Numbered from the stretch's first letter, positions 8,284-17,277 are shown. The stretch is DNA of 64,000 nucleotides from Bacteroidetes bacterium UBA7674 (GCA_002483105.1 DLHG01000010.1:186001-250000); one strand, 5' to 3'. The notes: a model not told the origin generated them from the letters alone. Program-made: numbers and translations.

Positions 8284-10164
8284 TTACCTGGCGATGAAAA
8301 TAGGTACGTTCACCATATGTCTCACCGAGTTGATGGTCTCGCCAAATATCCAGTCCTTCATCATCTTGTGCCCGTGGCTACCTACTATCAACAGATCACT
8401 TTCTGTTTCGCTTACGATGCGGGCGATTTCTTTTGCCCGGTTCTTGAAGCCCAGTTTACCCGTAGCTAAGAACCCTGCACTCCTGAATTGCGCCAGGTAT
8501 GCATCCAGTCCTGATTGATCGTAACGTGTTTCAAGATCGGCTGCATTTTTTTCGTGCATACGCGCAGGGGCGCTTTCCACTACATGTATGAGAATGAACT
8601 CAGTTGACGGGTTGGCCATCTGTATGGCGTAGCGCATCACGCTCTCATCATTCTCACTGAAATCTAAAGCGAGGGCTATTTTATTGAAAGCCGTGCCCTT
8701 AAGTGTTTGCAATTCAGGTACCGGCCTTTGTTTGTGTATAGAGGCCACGGCTTCCCTTCTGCGTCTTATCCATGGATATACAATAGTGATGACCAGCAGG
8801 GCAACAAAACCTAAAGCACCTATTATTATCAGTGCTTTGGCCCATGTGCTCTCAATAGCGGACATCCATCCTAAGATACTTTCATACACGAGCTTTAGAT
8901 TTAGTACTACGATAATGGAAGCAATGATCCATGCTACCACTTTTGTTTTCATGCCTATGGTAAATTTACCCATCCTTTCCTTATCACTGCAAAAATGAAT
9001 GAGCGGAATAACAGCAAACGCCAGCTGCATACTCAACAGCACCTGGCTAAAGACGAGCATTGAATCGACCTCTTCTTCACCCATTATCGCCAATACCAGC
9101 ACCGCAGGCACGATAGCCAACAAGCGGGTAAGTAGCCGTCTCATCAGCGGATTGATGCGCAGGCGCAGGTATCCTTCCATTACTATTTGCCCTGCAAGTG
9201 TACCGGTTACTGTAGAGCTCTGCCCGGCCGCTATCAGTGCGATGGCAAAAAGGTGTGAAGCCCATTCGTTGTTAAAGATATTAGAGAGCAATACGTGCGC
9301 ATCTTTCAGTGTTGCTATGTGCTGGTTACCCGTGGAGTAAAATGCTGAAGCTGCCAGTATCAATATAGCTGCATTCACAAAGAAGGCCATGTTAAGGGCA
9401 ATCGTGCTATCCAGTATATTCAGCTTTATGCTTCGCTTGATAGAGGCATCGTCCCGCTTTATTTTCCGGGTCTGCACCAGGGCGGAGTGAAGATAAAGGT
9501 TGTGTGGCATTACCGTGGCACCTATGATACCGATAGCTATATACAATGCGGCGTTGTTAGGAATGGAAGGGATAAATCCTTTAGCTATCTCACCAAGATC
9601 AGGCTTTGCGAAAAACATTTCGACCAGGAAGCAACCACCCACCACCGCTACCAGCGTGATGATAAAAGCTTCCATCTTCCGCATACCCAGCTTTTGCAGG
9701 TAAAGCAGGATGAATGTATCTGCAAAAGTGATCAGTACGCCCCATATCAAAGGTATTTCCAAAAGGAGGTTCAGACCGATGGCCACACCGAGTACTTCGG
9801 CAAGGTCGCAGGCAGCTATGGCTATTTCGGCGAGTACATATAAAGCAAAATTCACCCCGCGAGGGTATGCTTCACGGTTACACTGCGCCAGGTCACGCCC
9901 CTGCACTATTCCCAGTCTTGCAGAAAGTGATTGAAGCAGCAATGCCATGAGGTTACTCATAAGGAGCACCCATATCAACGCATAGCCGAACTGTGCACCA
10001 CCCTGGAGGTCGGTAGCCCAATTACCCGGATCCATATACCCCACACTCACCAGGTAAGCAGGCCCGAAAAAGGCTGCTATCCTTCGCCATGATTTCTTCT
10101 TCGTGGCGGGGTCTATGCTCTCGTGAACATCGCTGAGGGACCTGTCGTCGTCGTTAAACCGCAC
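8284..10164 (-). CDS. Nramp divalent-metal transporter fused to a UspA domain
   Basis: 626 residues. The N-terminal Nramp domain (to about 460) has the TM1 metal motif DPGN (D45, N48) and TM6 motif MPHN (M219), the canonical Mn/Fe-binding residues for proton-coupled uptake at the inner membrane. After TM11, residues about 488-626 form a universal stress protein domain with the ATP-binding signature GSHGHKMM-x4-FGETINS. A cytoplasmic nucleotide-binding tail could tie metal uptake to energy or stress. The start is GTG. It is first in an operon with the esterase-like gene. Confidence 0.92.
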   Translation of the reverse strand: MRFNDDDRSLSDVHESIDPATKKKSWRRIAAFFGPAYLVSVGYMDPGNWATDLQGGAQFGYALIWVLLMSNLMALLLQSLSARLGIVQGRDLAQCNREAYPRGVNFALYVLAEIAIAACDLAEVLGVAIGLNLLLEIPLIWGVLITFADTFILLYLQKLGMRKMEAFIITLVAVVGGCFLVEMFFAKPDLGEIAKGFIPSIPNNAALYIAIGIIGATVMPHNLYLHSALVQTRKIKRDDASIKRSIKLNILDSTIALNMAFFVNAAILILAASAFYSTGNQHIATLKDAHVLLSNIFNNEWASHLFAIALIAAGQSSTVTGTLAGQIVMEGYLRLRINPLMRRLLTRLLAIVPAVLVLAIMGEEEVDSMLVFSQVLLSMQLAFAVIPLIHFCSDKERMGKFTIGMKTKVVAWIIASIIVVLNLKLVYESILGWMSAIESTWAKALIIIGALGFVALLVITIVYPWIRRRREAVASIHKQRPVPELQTLKGTAFNKIALALDFSENDESVMRYAIQMANPSTEFILIHVVESAPARMHEKNAADLETRYDQSGLDAYLAQFRSAGFLATGKLGFKNRAKEIARIVSETESDLLIVGSHGHKMMKDWIFGETINSVRHMVNVPIFIAR

Positions 10165-10177
10165 AATCTAAATTTAT

Positions 10178-10195
10178 TTTTAGGCAAATCTAAAA
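10178..10195 (-). promoter_or_regulatory. MntR/DtxR-like dyad upstream of the Nramp gene
   Basis: TTTTAG-N6-CTAAAA is a perfect 6+6 dyad 14 bases from the Nramp start. AATCTAAA recurs 22 bases away at 10165. Dyads with TTAG/CTAA arms are typical of DtxR/MntR-family metalloregulators, so Mn- or Fe-dependent repression is inferred. Confidence 0.55.
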
Positions 10196-10281
10196 CATGA
10201 GATCCACATATACAAATACAATATTGTTAAGGGTTTCCTACATTATATAGAAAGGCTGAATAAATCTAGAAAATAATTACT

Positions 10282-10335
10282 ACTAAAAAATTAGTTTATA
10301 AACTAAATACTTAGTAGATTTACTAAAACATTAGT
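10282..10335 (+). promoter_or_regulatory. Triple BlaI-type operator with exact 20-bp spacing
   Basis: Three copies of ACTAA-N4-TTAGT start at 10282, 10302 and 10322, each exactly 20 bases apart. Between copies the arms form further dyads, including the 16-bp perfect palindrome TTAGTTTATAAACTAA (10291-10306). The last arm ends 7 bases before the ATG of the BlaI-family repressor. This implies autoregulation by cooperative repressor dimers on about two helical turns. Confidence 0.8.
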
Positions 10336-10342
10336 TGATATA

Positions 10343-10717
10343 ATGAAAACATTCAAGCCATTAACCAAAGCAGAGGAAGAAATAATGCAGGTGCTGTGGC
10401 AACTGGAGCACGCTTTTATAAAGGATATTGTTGACGCATTACCTGAGCCAAAGCCGCATTATAACACAGCCAGCACGATAGTAAAGATCCTGGAGGACAA
10501 AGGTTTTGCTGATCATGAGTCTTTCGGTAAGTCCAACAGGTATTTCCCGCTGGTAAAGAAAGAGGACTACAGCAAGCGGAGCATGAAGCAATTCGTGAAA
10601 GGATACTTCGAGGGATCATACAGCAACATGCTCTCCTTTTTCGCGAGAGAAAAAGACATCAGCATAGAAGAACTGGAAAGCATACTGAAACAACTCAAAA
10701 AGAACGCAGATAAATAA
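10343..10717 (+). CDS. BlaI/MecI/CopY-family transcriptional repressor
   Basis: 124 residues: winged helix near the N-terminus (LTKAEEEIMQVLWQ, then YNTASTIVKILEDKGF as the recognition region) and a C-terminal helical dimerisation part. Members are released from DNA when an M56 metallopeptidase sensor triggers their cleavage. An M56 gene starts 6 bases downstream and a triple operator overlaps the promoter, so this is a complete sensor-repressor unit. No beta-lactamase or PBP gene is adjacent, so the stimulus is probably not beta-lactam resistance in the narrow sense. Confidence 0.92.
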   Translation: MKTFKPLTKAEEEIMQVLWQLEHAFIKDIVDALPEPKPHYNTASTIVKILEDKGFADHESFGKSNRYFPLVKKEDYSKRSMKQFVKGYFEGSYSNMLSFFAREKDISIEELESILKQLKKNADK

Positions 10718-10723
10718 TATGCT

Positions 10724-12019
10724 ATGATATACCTTATTCAAGCTACATTTTATACGGCTATACTATATATGGTTTACCTGCTCTTCCTTAAAAACAGGAG
10801 CGACCATCACTGGAGCAGAGCTTATCTGCTGCTAAACATGATACTACCTTTCGTGTTACCGCTTATATCACTGCCCATCTTTGAGCGAAACAATGTAGCG
10901 ATATCAGAAGTGGTATTGCCGGTCATAACTATAGGCACACAAGTATCGGAACAGGCGAAGCAAATTAACGTACTGCCTATTATATATATAGGCATCAGCA
11001 GTGTACTATTGGGTTACTTTATAGCACAGGCATTCCAGATAATGCGTTTCATTAAAAGAAACCCGTCTGAAAGAACAGGAAAGATCAGGCTTATAAGAAG
11101 CACCGGCATGGGGCCGGGCAGTTGGTTCAACTATGTATTTATTCCTGACACTGAGGCAAATGACGCCGTTCTAAAGCACGAAGAAGCCCATGTACAATAC
11201 AAACATAGCTGCGATATAGTATTCATAAGATTATTGCAGTGCATAGCATGGCCGAATGTGCTGCTGTTCTTAATAATGAAAGAGTTGAGAACTGTACATG
11301 AGTTCCAGGCGGATGCAGTAGCTGCTAAGGATAAGGAAACCTACAACACTACTCTACTTAATGAGCTATTCTACACCAAACACTTTTCACTATCACATAC
11401 TTTTTTCCATCACCCGATAAAACGCAGAATTATGATGTTGCAAAAGAACAAGTCCCACGCAGGCAAAATGAAAGTAGTTACCCTGTCAATGCTATTGATG
11501 ACGGGTATGCTATATATACAATGTACAAAAGAGGTGTCGGCACGAACAACAACCACACAACCTGAAGAACAAAAAATGGATGCGACCGGTGTTTACAAAG
11601 TGGTTGATAAGATGCCCAGGTTCTATTACACCTCAGACCTTCCCGGCTTCCTGATGCAGAATATACGCTACCCGGAAGCGGCAAAAACCAACAAAATAGG
11701 CGGACGAGTAGTAGTGAAATTTATAGTGGATGAAGAAGGAAAAGTTACAAATGCTCAAGTGTTGGAATCTCCGGACAAATCTCTTTCTGAATCAGCCTTG
11801 GCGGCAGTAAATAAAATGCCAGTATGGATACCTGGTGAGAAAGATGGCAAGAAGGTTAAGGTGTATTTTACTTTACCTATATCGTTTGTGCCTGAAATGC
11901 CTACCGAACTTGATAAAAAAATGAAGAAAGCTTTCCTGATGGATGCGAATTCATTGAATAACGGACAGGCGAACAATGATGGCATTACGCGTATCTATCC
12001 TTTTTACGATGGCTGTTAG
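10724..12019 (+). CDS. M56 (BlaR1-like) membrane metallopeptidase with C-terminal TonB domain, copy 1
   Basis: 431 residues. Two N-terminal membrane segments (about 1-50), another near 83-105, a cytoplasmic zinc motif HEEAH at 152-156, and a later membrane segment near 250 (VVTLSMLLMTGMLYIQC). The periplasmic end (about 290-400) is a TonB C-terminal domain: NIRYPEAAK, GRVVVKFIVDEEGKVTN. It replaces the penicillin-binding sensor of classical BlaR1. Start ATG chosen from the context ATGCTATGATATA, shared with the next paralogue. Likely cleaves or signals to the adjacent BlaI. Confidence 0.9.
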   Translation: MIYLIQATFYTAILYMVYLLFLKNRSDHHWSRAYLLLNMILPFVLPLISLPIFERNNVAISEVVLPVITIGTQVSEQAKQINVLPIIYIGISSVLLGYFIAQAFQIMRFIKRNPSERTGKIRLIRSTGMGPGSWFNYVFIPDTEANDAVLKHEEAHVQYKHSCDIVFIRLLQCIAWPNVLLFLIMKELRTVHEFQADAVAAKDKETYNTTLLNELFYTKHFSLSHTFFHHPIKRRIMMLQKNKSHAGKMKVVTLSMLLMTGMLYIQCTKEVSARTTTTQPEEQKMDATGVYKVVDKMPRFYYTSDLPGFLMQNIRYPEAAKTNKIGGRVVVKFIVDEEGKVTNAQVLESPDKSLSESALAAVNKMPVWIPGEKDGKKVKVYFTLPISFVPEMPTELDKKMKKAFLMDANSLNNGQANNDGITRIYPFYDGC

Positions 12020-12060
12020 AAGTCATAATTAAGCAATTTGTAAAAACGAAACAACATGCT

Positions 12061-13284
12061 ATGATATACTTAATTCAAGCAACCTTATACACGGCCATAT
12101 TATACCTGGTGTATCTGGCCTTCCTGAAAAACAGGAGCGATCACAACTGGAGCAGGGCTTACCTGCTTCTGAACATGGTACTGCCATTTGTATTGCCACT
12201 AATATCAATGCCTGTTTTTGAACAAAATAGCACCACGATAGCGGAGGCAATGCTTCCGGTGGTAAATGTCAGTACTGATCTGTCGGACAAGGCAGCAAGT
12301 ATTGGGGTATTGCCCATCCTGTATATATCAATCAGTTGCCTTTTGTTGGGCTACGTCCTGGCACAGGCGGTACATGTAACAATGTTCATCAAGCGACACC
12401 CCTTTGAAAAAATGGGAGACATCCGGCTCATACGCAATACCAGCATGGGTCCGGGCAGTTGGTTCAGCTATGTGTTTATTCCTGCAACGGACGCAGATGC
12501 AGCTGTGCTGGCCCATGAGGAAGCGCATGTACGCCACAAGCACAGTTACGATATTGTGTTGATGCGATTGATACAATGTGTGGCATGGCCAAATGTGATA
12601 CTGTTCTTTATAGCGAAAGAACTGAAGACCGTACACGAGTTCCAGGCCGATGCGGTAGCGGGTACCAATATGGAAACCTATGGCACCACCCTGCTGAACG
12701 AATTGTTTCATACCAAACACTTCTCCTTATCCCACACATTTTTTCATCATCCAATAAAACGCAGAATTATGATGCTACAAAAGAACAAGTCCCACGCGGG
12801 AAAAATGAAAGTTGTTACCCTATCCTTGTTACTGGTAACCAGTATGCTGTATGTGCAATGTACAAAGGACAGCGATTCAGCCGCAAAATCTAAAAATGAA
12901 GAACTAAAAGAAGACGAAATTGCAAACAAGCTTTACGGAAAAGGTTTAAAAATCGAAAAGTTAGACCCGGACGCGCCTCCTCACGAACTGGAGTATGATG
13001 TTGCACCGGAATTTGGCAGCGACCTCATGGAATACATGGCAAAGAATATTAAATACCCAAAGAAAGCGCAAAAAGAAAAAATAGAAGGGCGTGTTGTGGT
13101 AAAGTTTGTTGTGGACGAAGAGGGCAATGTTACCAATCCTAAGATAGTGAGATCTCCGGATCAATCTTTATCAGATGCGGCACTAGATGTGATCAACAAT
13201 ATGCCTAAATGGAAGCCCGGTGAAATGAAAGGAAAAAGAGTAAAAGTATCTCTTACTCTTCCGGTATCTTTTAAGCTACAATAG
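12061..13284 (+). CDS. M56 (BlaR1-like) membrane metallopeptidase with C-terminal TonB domain, copy 2
   Basis: 407 residues, tandem paralogue of the preceding gene with the same topology and HEEAH at 152-156. A long stretch around FSLSHTFFHHPIKRR through SHAGKMKVVTLS is identical, while the sensor linker (about 255-300) differs and is more acidic. A TonB domain closes the protein (NIKYPKKAQ, GRVVVKFVVDEEG). The linker divergence suggests two sensors with different inputs feeding one BlaI repressor, or dose amplification. Only 41 bases separate the two genes. Confidence 0.9.
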   Translation: MIYLIQATLYTAILYLVYLAFLKNRSDHNWSRAYLLLNMVLPFVLPLISMPVFEQNSTTIAEAMLPVVNVSTDLSDKAASIGVLPILYISISCLLLGYVLAQAVHVTMFIKRHPFEKMGDIRLIRNTSMGPGSWFSYVFIPATDADAAVLAHEEAHVRHKHSYDIVLMRLIQCVAWPNVILFFIAKELKTVHEFQADAVAGTNMETYGTTLLNELFHTKHFSLSHTFFHHPIKRRIMMLQKNKSHAGKMKVVTLSLLLVTSMLYVQCTKDSDSAAKSKNEELKEDEIANKLYGKGLKIEKLDPDAPPHELEYDVAPEFGSDLMEYMAKNIKYPKKAQKEKIEGRVVVKFVVDEEGNVTNPKIVRSPDQSLSDAALDVINNMPKWKPGEMKGKRVKVSLTLPVSFKLQ

Positions 13285-13359
13285 CAAAAAATTAAATATC
13301 CATATATAAAATCAGCTCTCGTGTTTCTACACAGGAGCTATTTTATTAAAACCTATATC

Positions 13360-14238
13360 ATGAAACAACTCATAAACGCAGTATTGATCCTTTTATTCAG
13401 CACTACGATATCAGCACAGCAGGTGTCTGACACTACTTACTTACCTCCTACCAAAGCAAGTAATGTTGGTGCCGGTACTACGGTAGTAATAGATGAAGCC
13501 CATAATAATTTTCATACGCTGAATGGTAGATACGCCCCTTTCGCGAAAGTTTTGACGCATTCCGGCTATACTGTAGCTAGTAGCGGTGAAACTTTTACCG
13601 ATAGATCTTTGAAAGGAATAAAAATATTGGTAATAGCAAATGCCATAAATGAGGTGAATCTGCGCGAATGGAGAACACCCACTCCTTCTGCATTCACCAA
13701 AGATGAAATAATAGCACTGAACAGCTGGGTAAAAAATGGCGGTTCTCTTTTTCTTATATCAGACCATATGCCATTTGCGGGTGCAGCGAAAGACCTTGCC
13801 AAAAGCTTTGGGTTTATCTTTTACAATTCTTTCGTAAGAGATACAAGCAAGGACAATGGCCCTGATATATTTACCACCGCTTCAAAAACATTCAATCCGC
13901 GAGCTTTATCAATCCCTGACATTGACAGTGTTGCTACATTTACCGGGCAGGCATTTGATATACCTTCTAAAGCTACATCCATTATCACTTTTGATAGCAG
14001 GTATACCATATTAATACCTGAAGAAGCCTGGGTATTTGATAAGAACGTCACCGCACTTCCGGCGGAGGGGAGATCGCAATTAGCGATTATGAACTATGGC
14101 AAAGGGAAAATAGCTGTTTCGGGTGAAGCAGCAATGTTCACCGCACAAATAGCCGGAGCAACAAAAGTGGGCATGAATTCTGTGGATGGTAAAGAAAATC
14201 ACTTCTTACTAGTAGCCTTAATCAGATGGCTAATGTAA
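13360..14238 (+). CDS. Secreted DUF4350/GATase1-like protein
   Basis: About 292 residues from ATG at 13360, the start that gives a clean signal peptide (KQLINAVLILLFSTTISAQ); an alternative start 13 codons upstream would bury it. The body has VVIDEAHNNFHTL, GIKILVIANA and GGSLFLISDHMPF, resembling the flavodoxin-like DUF4350/ThuA group of glutamine-amidotransferase-like folds. Catalytic function unknown; periplasmic location inferred. A separate unit following the M56 genes. Confidence 0.65.
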   Translation: MKQLINAVLILLFSTTISAQQVSDTTYLPPTKASNVGAGTTVVIDEAHNNFHTLNGRYAPFAKVLTHSGYTVASSGETFTDRSLKGIKILVIANAINEVNLREWRTPTPSAFTKDEIIALNSWVKNGGSLFLISDHMPFAGAAKDLAKSFGFIFYNSFVRDTSKDNGPDIFTTASKTFNPRALSIPDIDSVATFTGQAFDIPSKATSIITFDSRYTILIPEEAWVFDKNVTALPAEGRSQLAIMNYGKGKIAVSGEAAMFTAQIAGATKVGMNSVDGKENHFLLVALIRWLM

Positions 14239-14296
14239 AGCCGGTCTGCACCATACCACGTTTCCCTGATTACTCCATTTGTCTATTGCATCGCCC

Positions 14297-14312
14297 CCCC
14301 GGCTTGCGCCGG
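14297..14312 (+). repeat. Short GC-rich inverted repeat
   Basis: CCCGGC-TTGC-GCCGGG in the gap after the DUF4350-like gene. It lacks a T-run, so a terminator role is uncertain. Confidence 0.4.
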
Positions 14313-14407
14313 GCTAACGCAATATTTCATACACTGTAATGTAGTCCTGATGACGATAGTCACATAGAGAACTGACCATCATCATAAAAGAATAATAACA
14401 GCTATAA

Positions 14408-14415
14408 TAAGTTTG
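14408..14415 (+). promoter_or_regulatory. Candidate -7 element
   Basis: TAAGTTTG matches TAnnTTTG, 19 bases before the ATG of the following T9SS cargo gene. No clear -33 element. Confidence 0.35.
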
Positions 14416-14434
14416 TCCAAAATGGAAAAAACTT

Positions 14435-15385
14435 ATGAAAAAGAAATTTTACCCAATGTTGATATTACTGTTGTCATCACTGTGTGCGAGTGCGCAACTT
14501 GACAGCACGATCATTTTCAGACCCGGGCCGGGTTTGAATGATAGCACGGACCAAGGTGGCATAAACGGCGGAAAAGACGTTTTTGTTCACGAGACATATA
14601 CCACCACAAACTATGGGAATTCAAGCGCAATTGAAGTAACGCCCATCAGCAATTGCAACCAGACACACATGCAATCATTTATGCAATTTGACCTGACAAC
14701 TTTACCTGATACTGTGGATTCAGTATTTGTCGGATTCAAACACCTGGATCAGATCAATTATTGTCTGTCCAATTGCACCGCCGACTTTTATTTTGCTGCA
14801 ATAACACAGGAGTGGTATGAACAAGATGTAACCTATGGCAACAGGCCTGCTTTTGATACAGCATTCTACGGCCCTATAACAATCTCATTCCCTGATACCG
14901 CTGCGACAAGAGAATATAATATCACCAATATGTATAATCTCTGGAAGTCGGGAACAATTCCAAATTATGGATTTGCGCTTTACTCTACCACCATTGGATG
15001 CAATAACGCCTGTATCATGTTTTACACGTATAGCTCAGATGATACAGCAGAAGCCAACCGCCCGTACCTGAAAGTGCGATTCACGGCGGATACAACTGAC
15101 CCTTCTTCTATAACATCTTCTTTTGCTGAACAAACGCAAGTGAAACTATATCCTAATCCTGCAAACAATGAATTGAATGTCTCTTTCAATTACCCGGCAG
15201 GAAATGAGGCTGAGTATATAATAACCGATATGTTGGGCCAGGCAGTAATAAAAGAACGTATAGTTACTGCCAACCCGGGCAAACAAAACACAAAAATAGA
15301 TATACAAAGATTGCCACAGGGCATGTATTGCTATAAGTTGCAGACTGCCAGAGGTACGGTGACTCACAAATTCTTAAAACAATAG
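14435..15385 (+). CDS. DNRLRE/CBM96-like secreted protein with T9SS sorting domain
   Basis: 316 residues. Signal peptide ends at LCASAQ. The body (about 25-215) resembles DNRLRE-type beta-sandwich modules: repeated YGNSSAIEV, FMQFDLTTLPDTVDSVFVGFK, then EWYEQDVTYGNRP. The rest is a type A T9SS sorting domain (VKLYPNPANNELNV ... KFLKQ). Several Cys pairs fit a disulfide-bonded extracellular protein. Likely a surface adhesin or carbohydrate-binding module; ligand unknown. Confidence 0.82.
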   Translation: MKKKFYPMLILLLSSLCASAQLDSTIIFRPGPGLNDSTDQGGINGGKDVFVHETYTTTNYGNSSAIEVTPISNCNQTHMQSFMQFDLTTLPDTVDSVFVGFKHLDQINYCLSNCTADFYFAAITQEWYEQDVTYGNRPAFDTAFYGPITISFPDTAATREYNITNMYNLWKSGTIPNYGFALYSTTIGCNNACIMFYTYSSDDTAEANRPYLKVRFTADTTDPSSITSSFAEQTQVKLYPNPANNELNVSFNYPAGNEAEYIITDMLGQAVIKERIVTANPGKQNTKIDIQRLPQGMYCYKLQTARGTVTHKFLKQ

Positions 15386-15403
15386 CATTACTTATCACAA
15401 CGA

Positions 15404-15439
15404 AAAACAAATCCCGGGATAAGCCCGGGATTTTGTTTT
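15404..15439 (+). terminator. Rho-independent terminator
   Basis: AATCCCGGG / CCCGGGATT stem extended by A-rich and T-rich flanks (AAAACA ... TTTTGTTTT), 20 bases after the T9SS cargo gene. Confidence 0.8.
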
Positions 15440-15476
15440 CACAAAAAGCCTATCCCTTTGTATCTTGCCCCCAGTT

Positions 15477-16475
15477 ATGAGTAAGGAAATAGTAGTGAGC
15501 GGCATCCGCTCCACGGGATATCTACATTTAGGGAATTACTTCGGTGCCATGCAGAACTATGTGAAGATGCAGGACAGCCACAATTGCTACTTCTTTGTAG
15601 CCGATTATCACTCCCTTACTACTCACCCTGACCCAAAAGACCTGAAAGCAAATGTTTTCCGTGTAGTAGCAGAAAATGTAGCGAGCGGACTGGACCCTGA
15701 AAAAGTAGCATTGTACGCACAAAGCGATCTACCGGAGATACCCGAGCTATACCTGATGCTCAACATGATGGCCTATAAAGGCGAACTGGAAAAAGTCCCC
15801 ACTTTTAAAGATAAAGTCCGTCAGCAACCCGAGAATGTAAATGCCGGCCTCCTCACCTACCCTGTACTGATGGCGGCTGATATAATGATACACCGAGCAG
15901 TCAAAGTTCCCGTAGGTAAAGACCAGGAACAACACCTGGAAATGGCGCGCAATTTCGCTCATAGATTCAATAGCCGTTATGGTGAACTGTTCCCCGAACC
16001 CGTACCATTCAACTTTGGCTCTGAGCTGGTTAAGATACCGAGCCTTGACGGTGCCGGTAAAATGAGCAAGAGTGAAAATATCAATGCGACCCTCTACTTA
16101 GCCGATGATGATGATACTATTCGCAAGAAAGTAATGAAGGCGAAAACCGATTCAGGCCCTACCGAGCCGAACAGTGAAATGCCGGACTTTATACAGAATG
16201 TATTCCTGCTGATGCACCTGGTATCAAATCCTGCAACTGTGGATACTTATAGAAGTGCCTACAATAATTGCACAATACGCTACGGAGATATGAAAAAACA
16301 GTTGGCGGAAGACATGGTAGCCTTCGTGCGCCCTATAAGGGAACGTGCAGCGGAATTGCAACAGGATGAAGCGCAAATACAACGGATATTAAAGCAGGGA
16401 GCGGAGAAAGCGAGGGAAAGTGCCTCTAAAACCATCTCCGAAGCCCGCAAATTGATTGGCATCAACTATTATTAG
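15477..16475 (+). CDS. trpS: Tryptophan--tRNA ligase
   Basis: About 332 residues. Class I synthetase signatures: HIGH-type GYLHLGNYFGA near the N-terminus and KMSKS (GKMSKSENINA) near residue 200. Charges tRNA-Trp with tryptophan using ATP in the cytoplasm. The start is ATG at 15477 (MSKEIVVSG); an in-frame TTG four codons upstream falls in a promoter-like TATCTTGC tract and is less likely. Monocistronic appearance, downstream of a strong terminator. Confidence 0.96.
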   Translation: MSKEIVVSGIRSTGYLHLGNYFGAMQNYVKMQDSHNCYFFVADYHSLTTHPDPKDLKANVFRVVAENVASGLDPEKVALYAQSDLPEIPELYLMLNMMAYKGELEKVPTFKDKVRQQPENVNAGLLTYPVLMAADIMIHRAVKVPVGKDQEQHLEMARNFAHRFNSRYGELFPEPVPFNFGSELVKIPSLDGAGKMSKSENINATLYLADDDDTIRKKVMKAKTDSGPTEPNSEMPDFIQNVFLLMHLVSNPATVDTYRSAYNNCTIRYGDMKKQLAEDMVAFVRPIRERAAELQQDEAQIQRILKQGAEKARESASKTISEARKLIGINYY

Positions 16476-16554
16476 AGAAGAATTACCCATTTTTGTTAAT
16501 CGGCTGGACTTTTACCTCCTACTGTATTATATTGTACCATAGTCAATTGAAGAT

Positions 16555-17190
16555 ATGCCTCCAAAGTCTGCACTAAAACATATTGCCGTAGCCGGGAACA
16601 TAGGCGCGGGGAAAACCACCCTCACTACTATGCTGGCCAAGCACTATAAATGGATGCCCCATTTTGAAGACGTAGAGCATAATCCCTACCTGGTTGACTT
16701 TTATGAAGACATGCAGCGCTGGAGTTTCAACCTGCAGGTGTATTTCCTGAATAGCCGCCTTGCCAATCTAATCGACATTAAGAATAGCAACAAGACTGTT
16801 ATCCAAGACCGTACCATATATGAGGATGCACACATCTTTGCACCCAACCTATATGAGATGGGGCTGATGACCAAACGTGACTTTGAGAACTATGCCAACT
16901 TCTTCGGCACATTAAAACGTATGGTCACCCCTCCTGACCTGCTGATATATGTAAAAGCATCTATCCCTAAGCTGGTTGACCAGATCCAGAAAAGAGGCAG
17001 GGAATATGAGGAAAACATCCGCCTGGATTACCTCAAGAGGCTGAATGAATTCTACAACAAGTGGATAGACGGCTATAAAGACGGTCCGCTGATGGTGATA
17101 GACATAGACAACAGCAATTTTGCAGAGAACGAAGAAGACTTTGCAGAAGTGGTACGCCGTATAGACGCCCAGATAAACGGCCTTTTCTAA
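16555..17190 (+). CDS. Deoxynucleoside kinase
   Basis: 211 residues. P-loop GNIGAGKTT at 14-22, catalytic DRT motif (IQDRTIYEDAHIF) and the lid RGREYEENIRLDYL. This matches the dNK/deoxyguanosine-deoxyadenosine kinase family, which phosphorylates deoxynucleosides for salvage in the cytosol. Full length. Base specificity (dGuo, dAdo or broader) cannot be decided from sequence alone. Confidence 0.93.
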   Translation: MPPKSALKHIAVAGNIGAGKTTLTTMLAKHYKWMPHFEDVEHNPYLVDFYEDMQRWSFNLQVYFLNSRLANLIDIKNSNKTVIQDRTIYEDAHIFAPNLYEMGLMTKRDFENYANFFGTLKRMVTPPDLLIYVKASIPKLVDQIQKRGREYEENIRLDYLKRLNEFYNKWIDGYKDGPLMVIDIDNSNFAENEEDFAEVVRRIDAQINGLF

Positions 17191-17277
17191 AATTGTAACT
17201 TTTCACTACTTTATACGATATACCAATAACGGGCAACCTCCCGTTCGATTGGATATTTGGATATTTAAATAAACTGT

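Noticed and set aside
10343..13284. Beta-lactam resistance operon
   Set aside because: BlaI and M56 are present, but no beta-lactamase or PBP2a gene, and the M56 sensors carry TonB domains instead of a penicillin-binding domain.
14297..14312. Terminator after the DUF4350-like gene
   Set aside because: Perfect 6-bp GC stem but no T-run, so not counted as a terminator.
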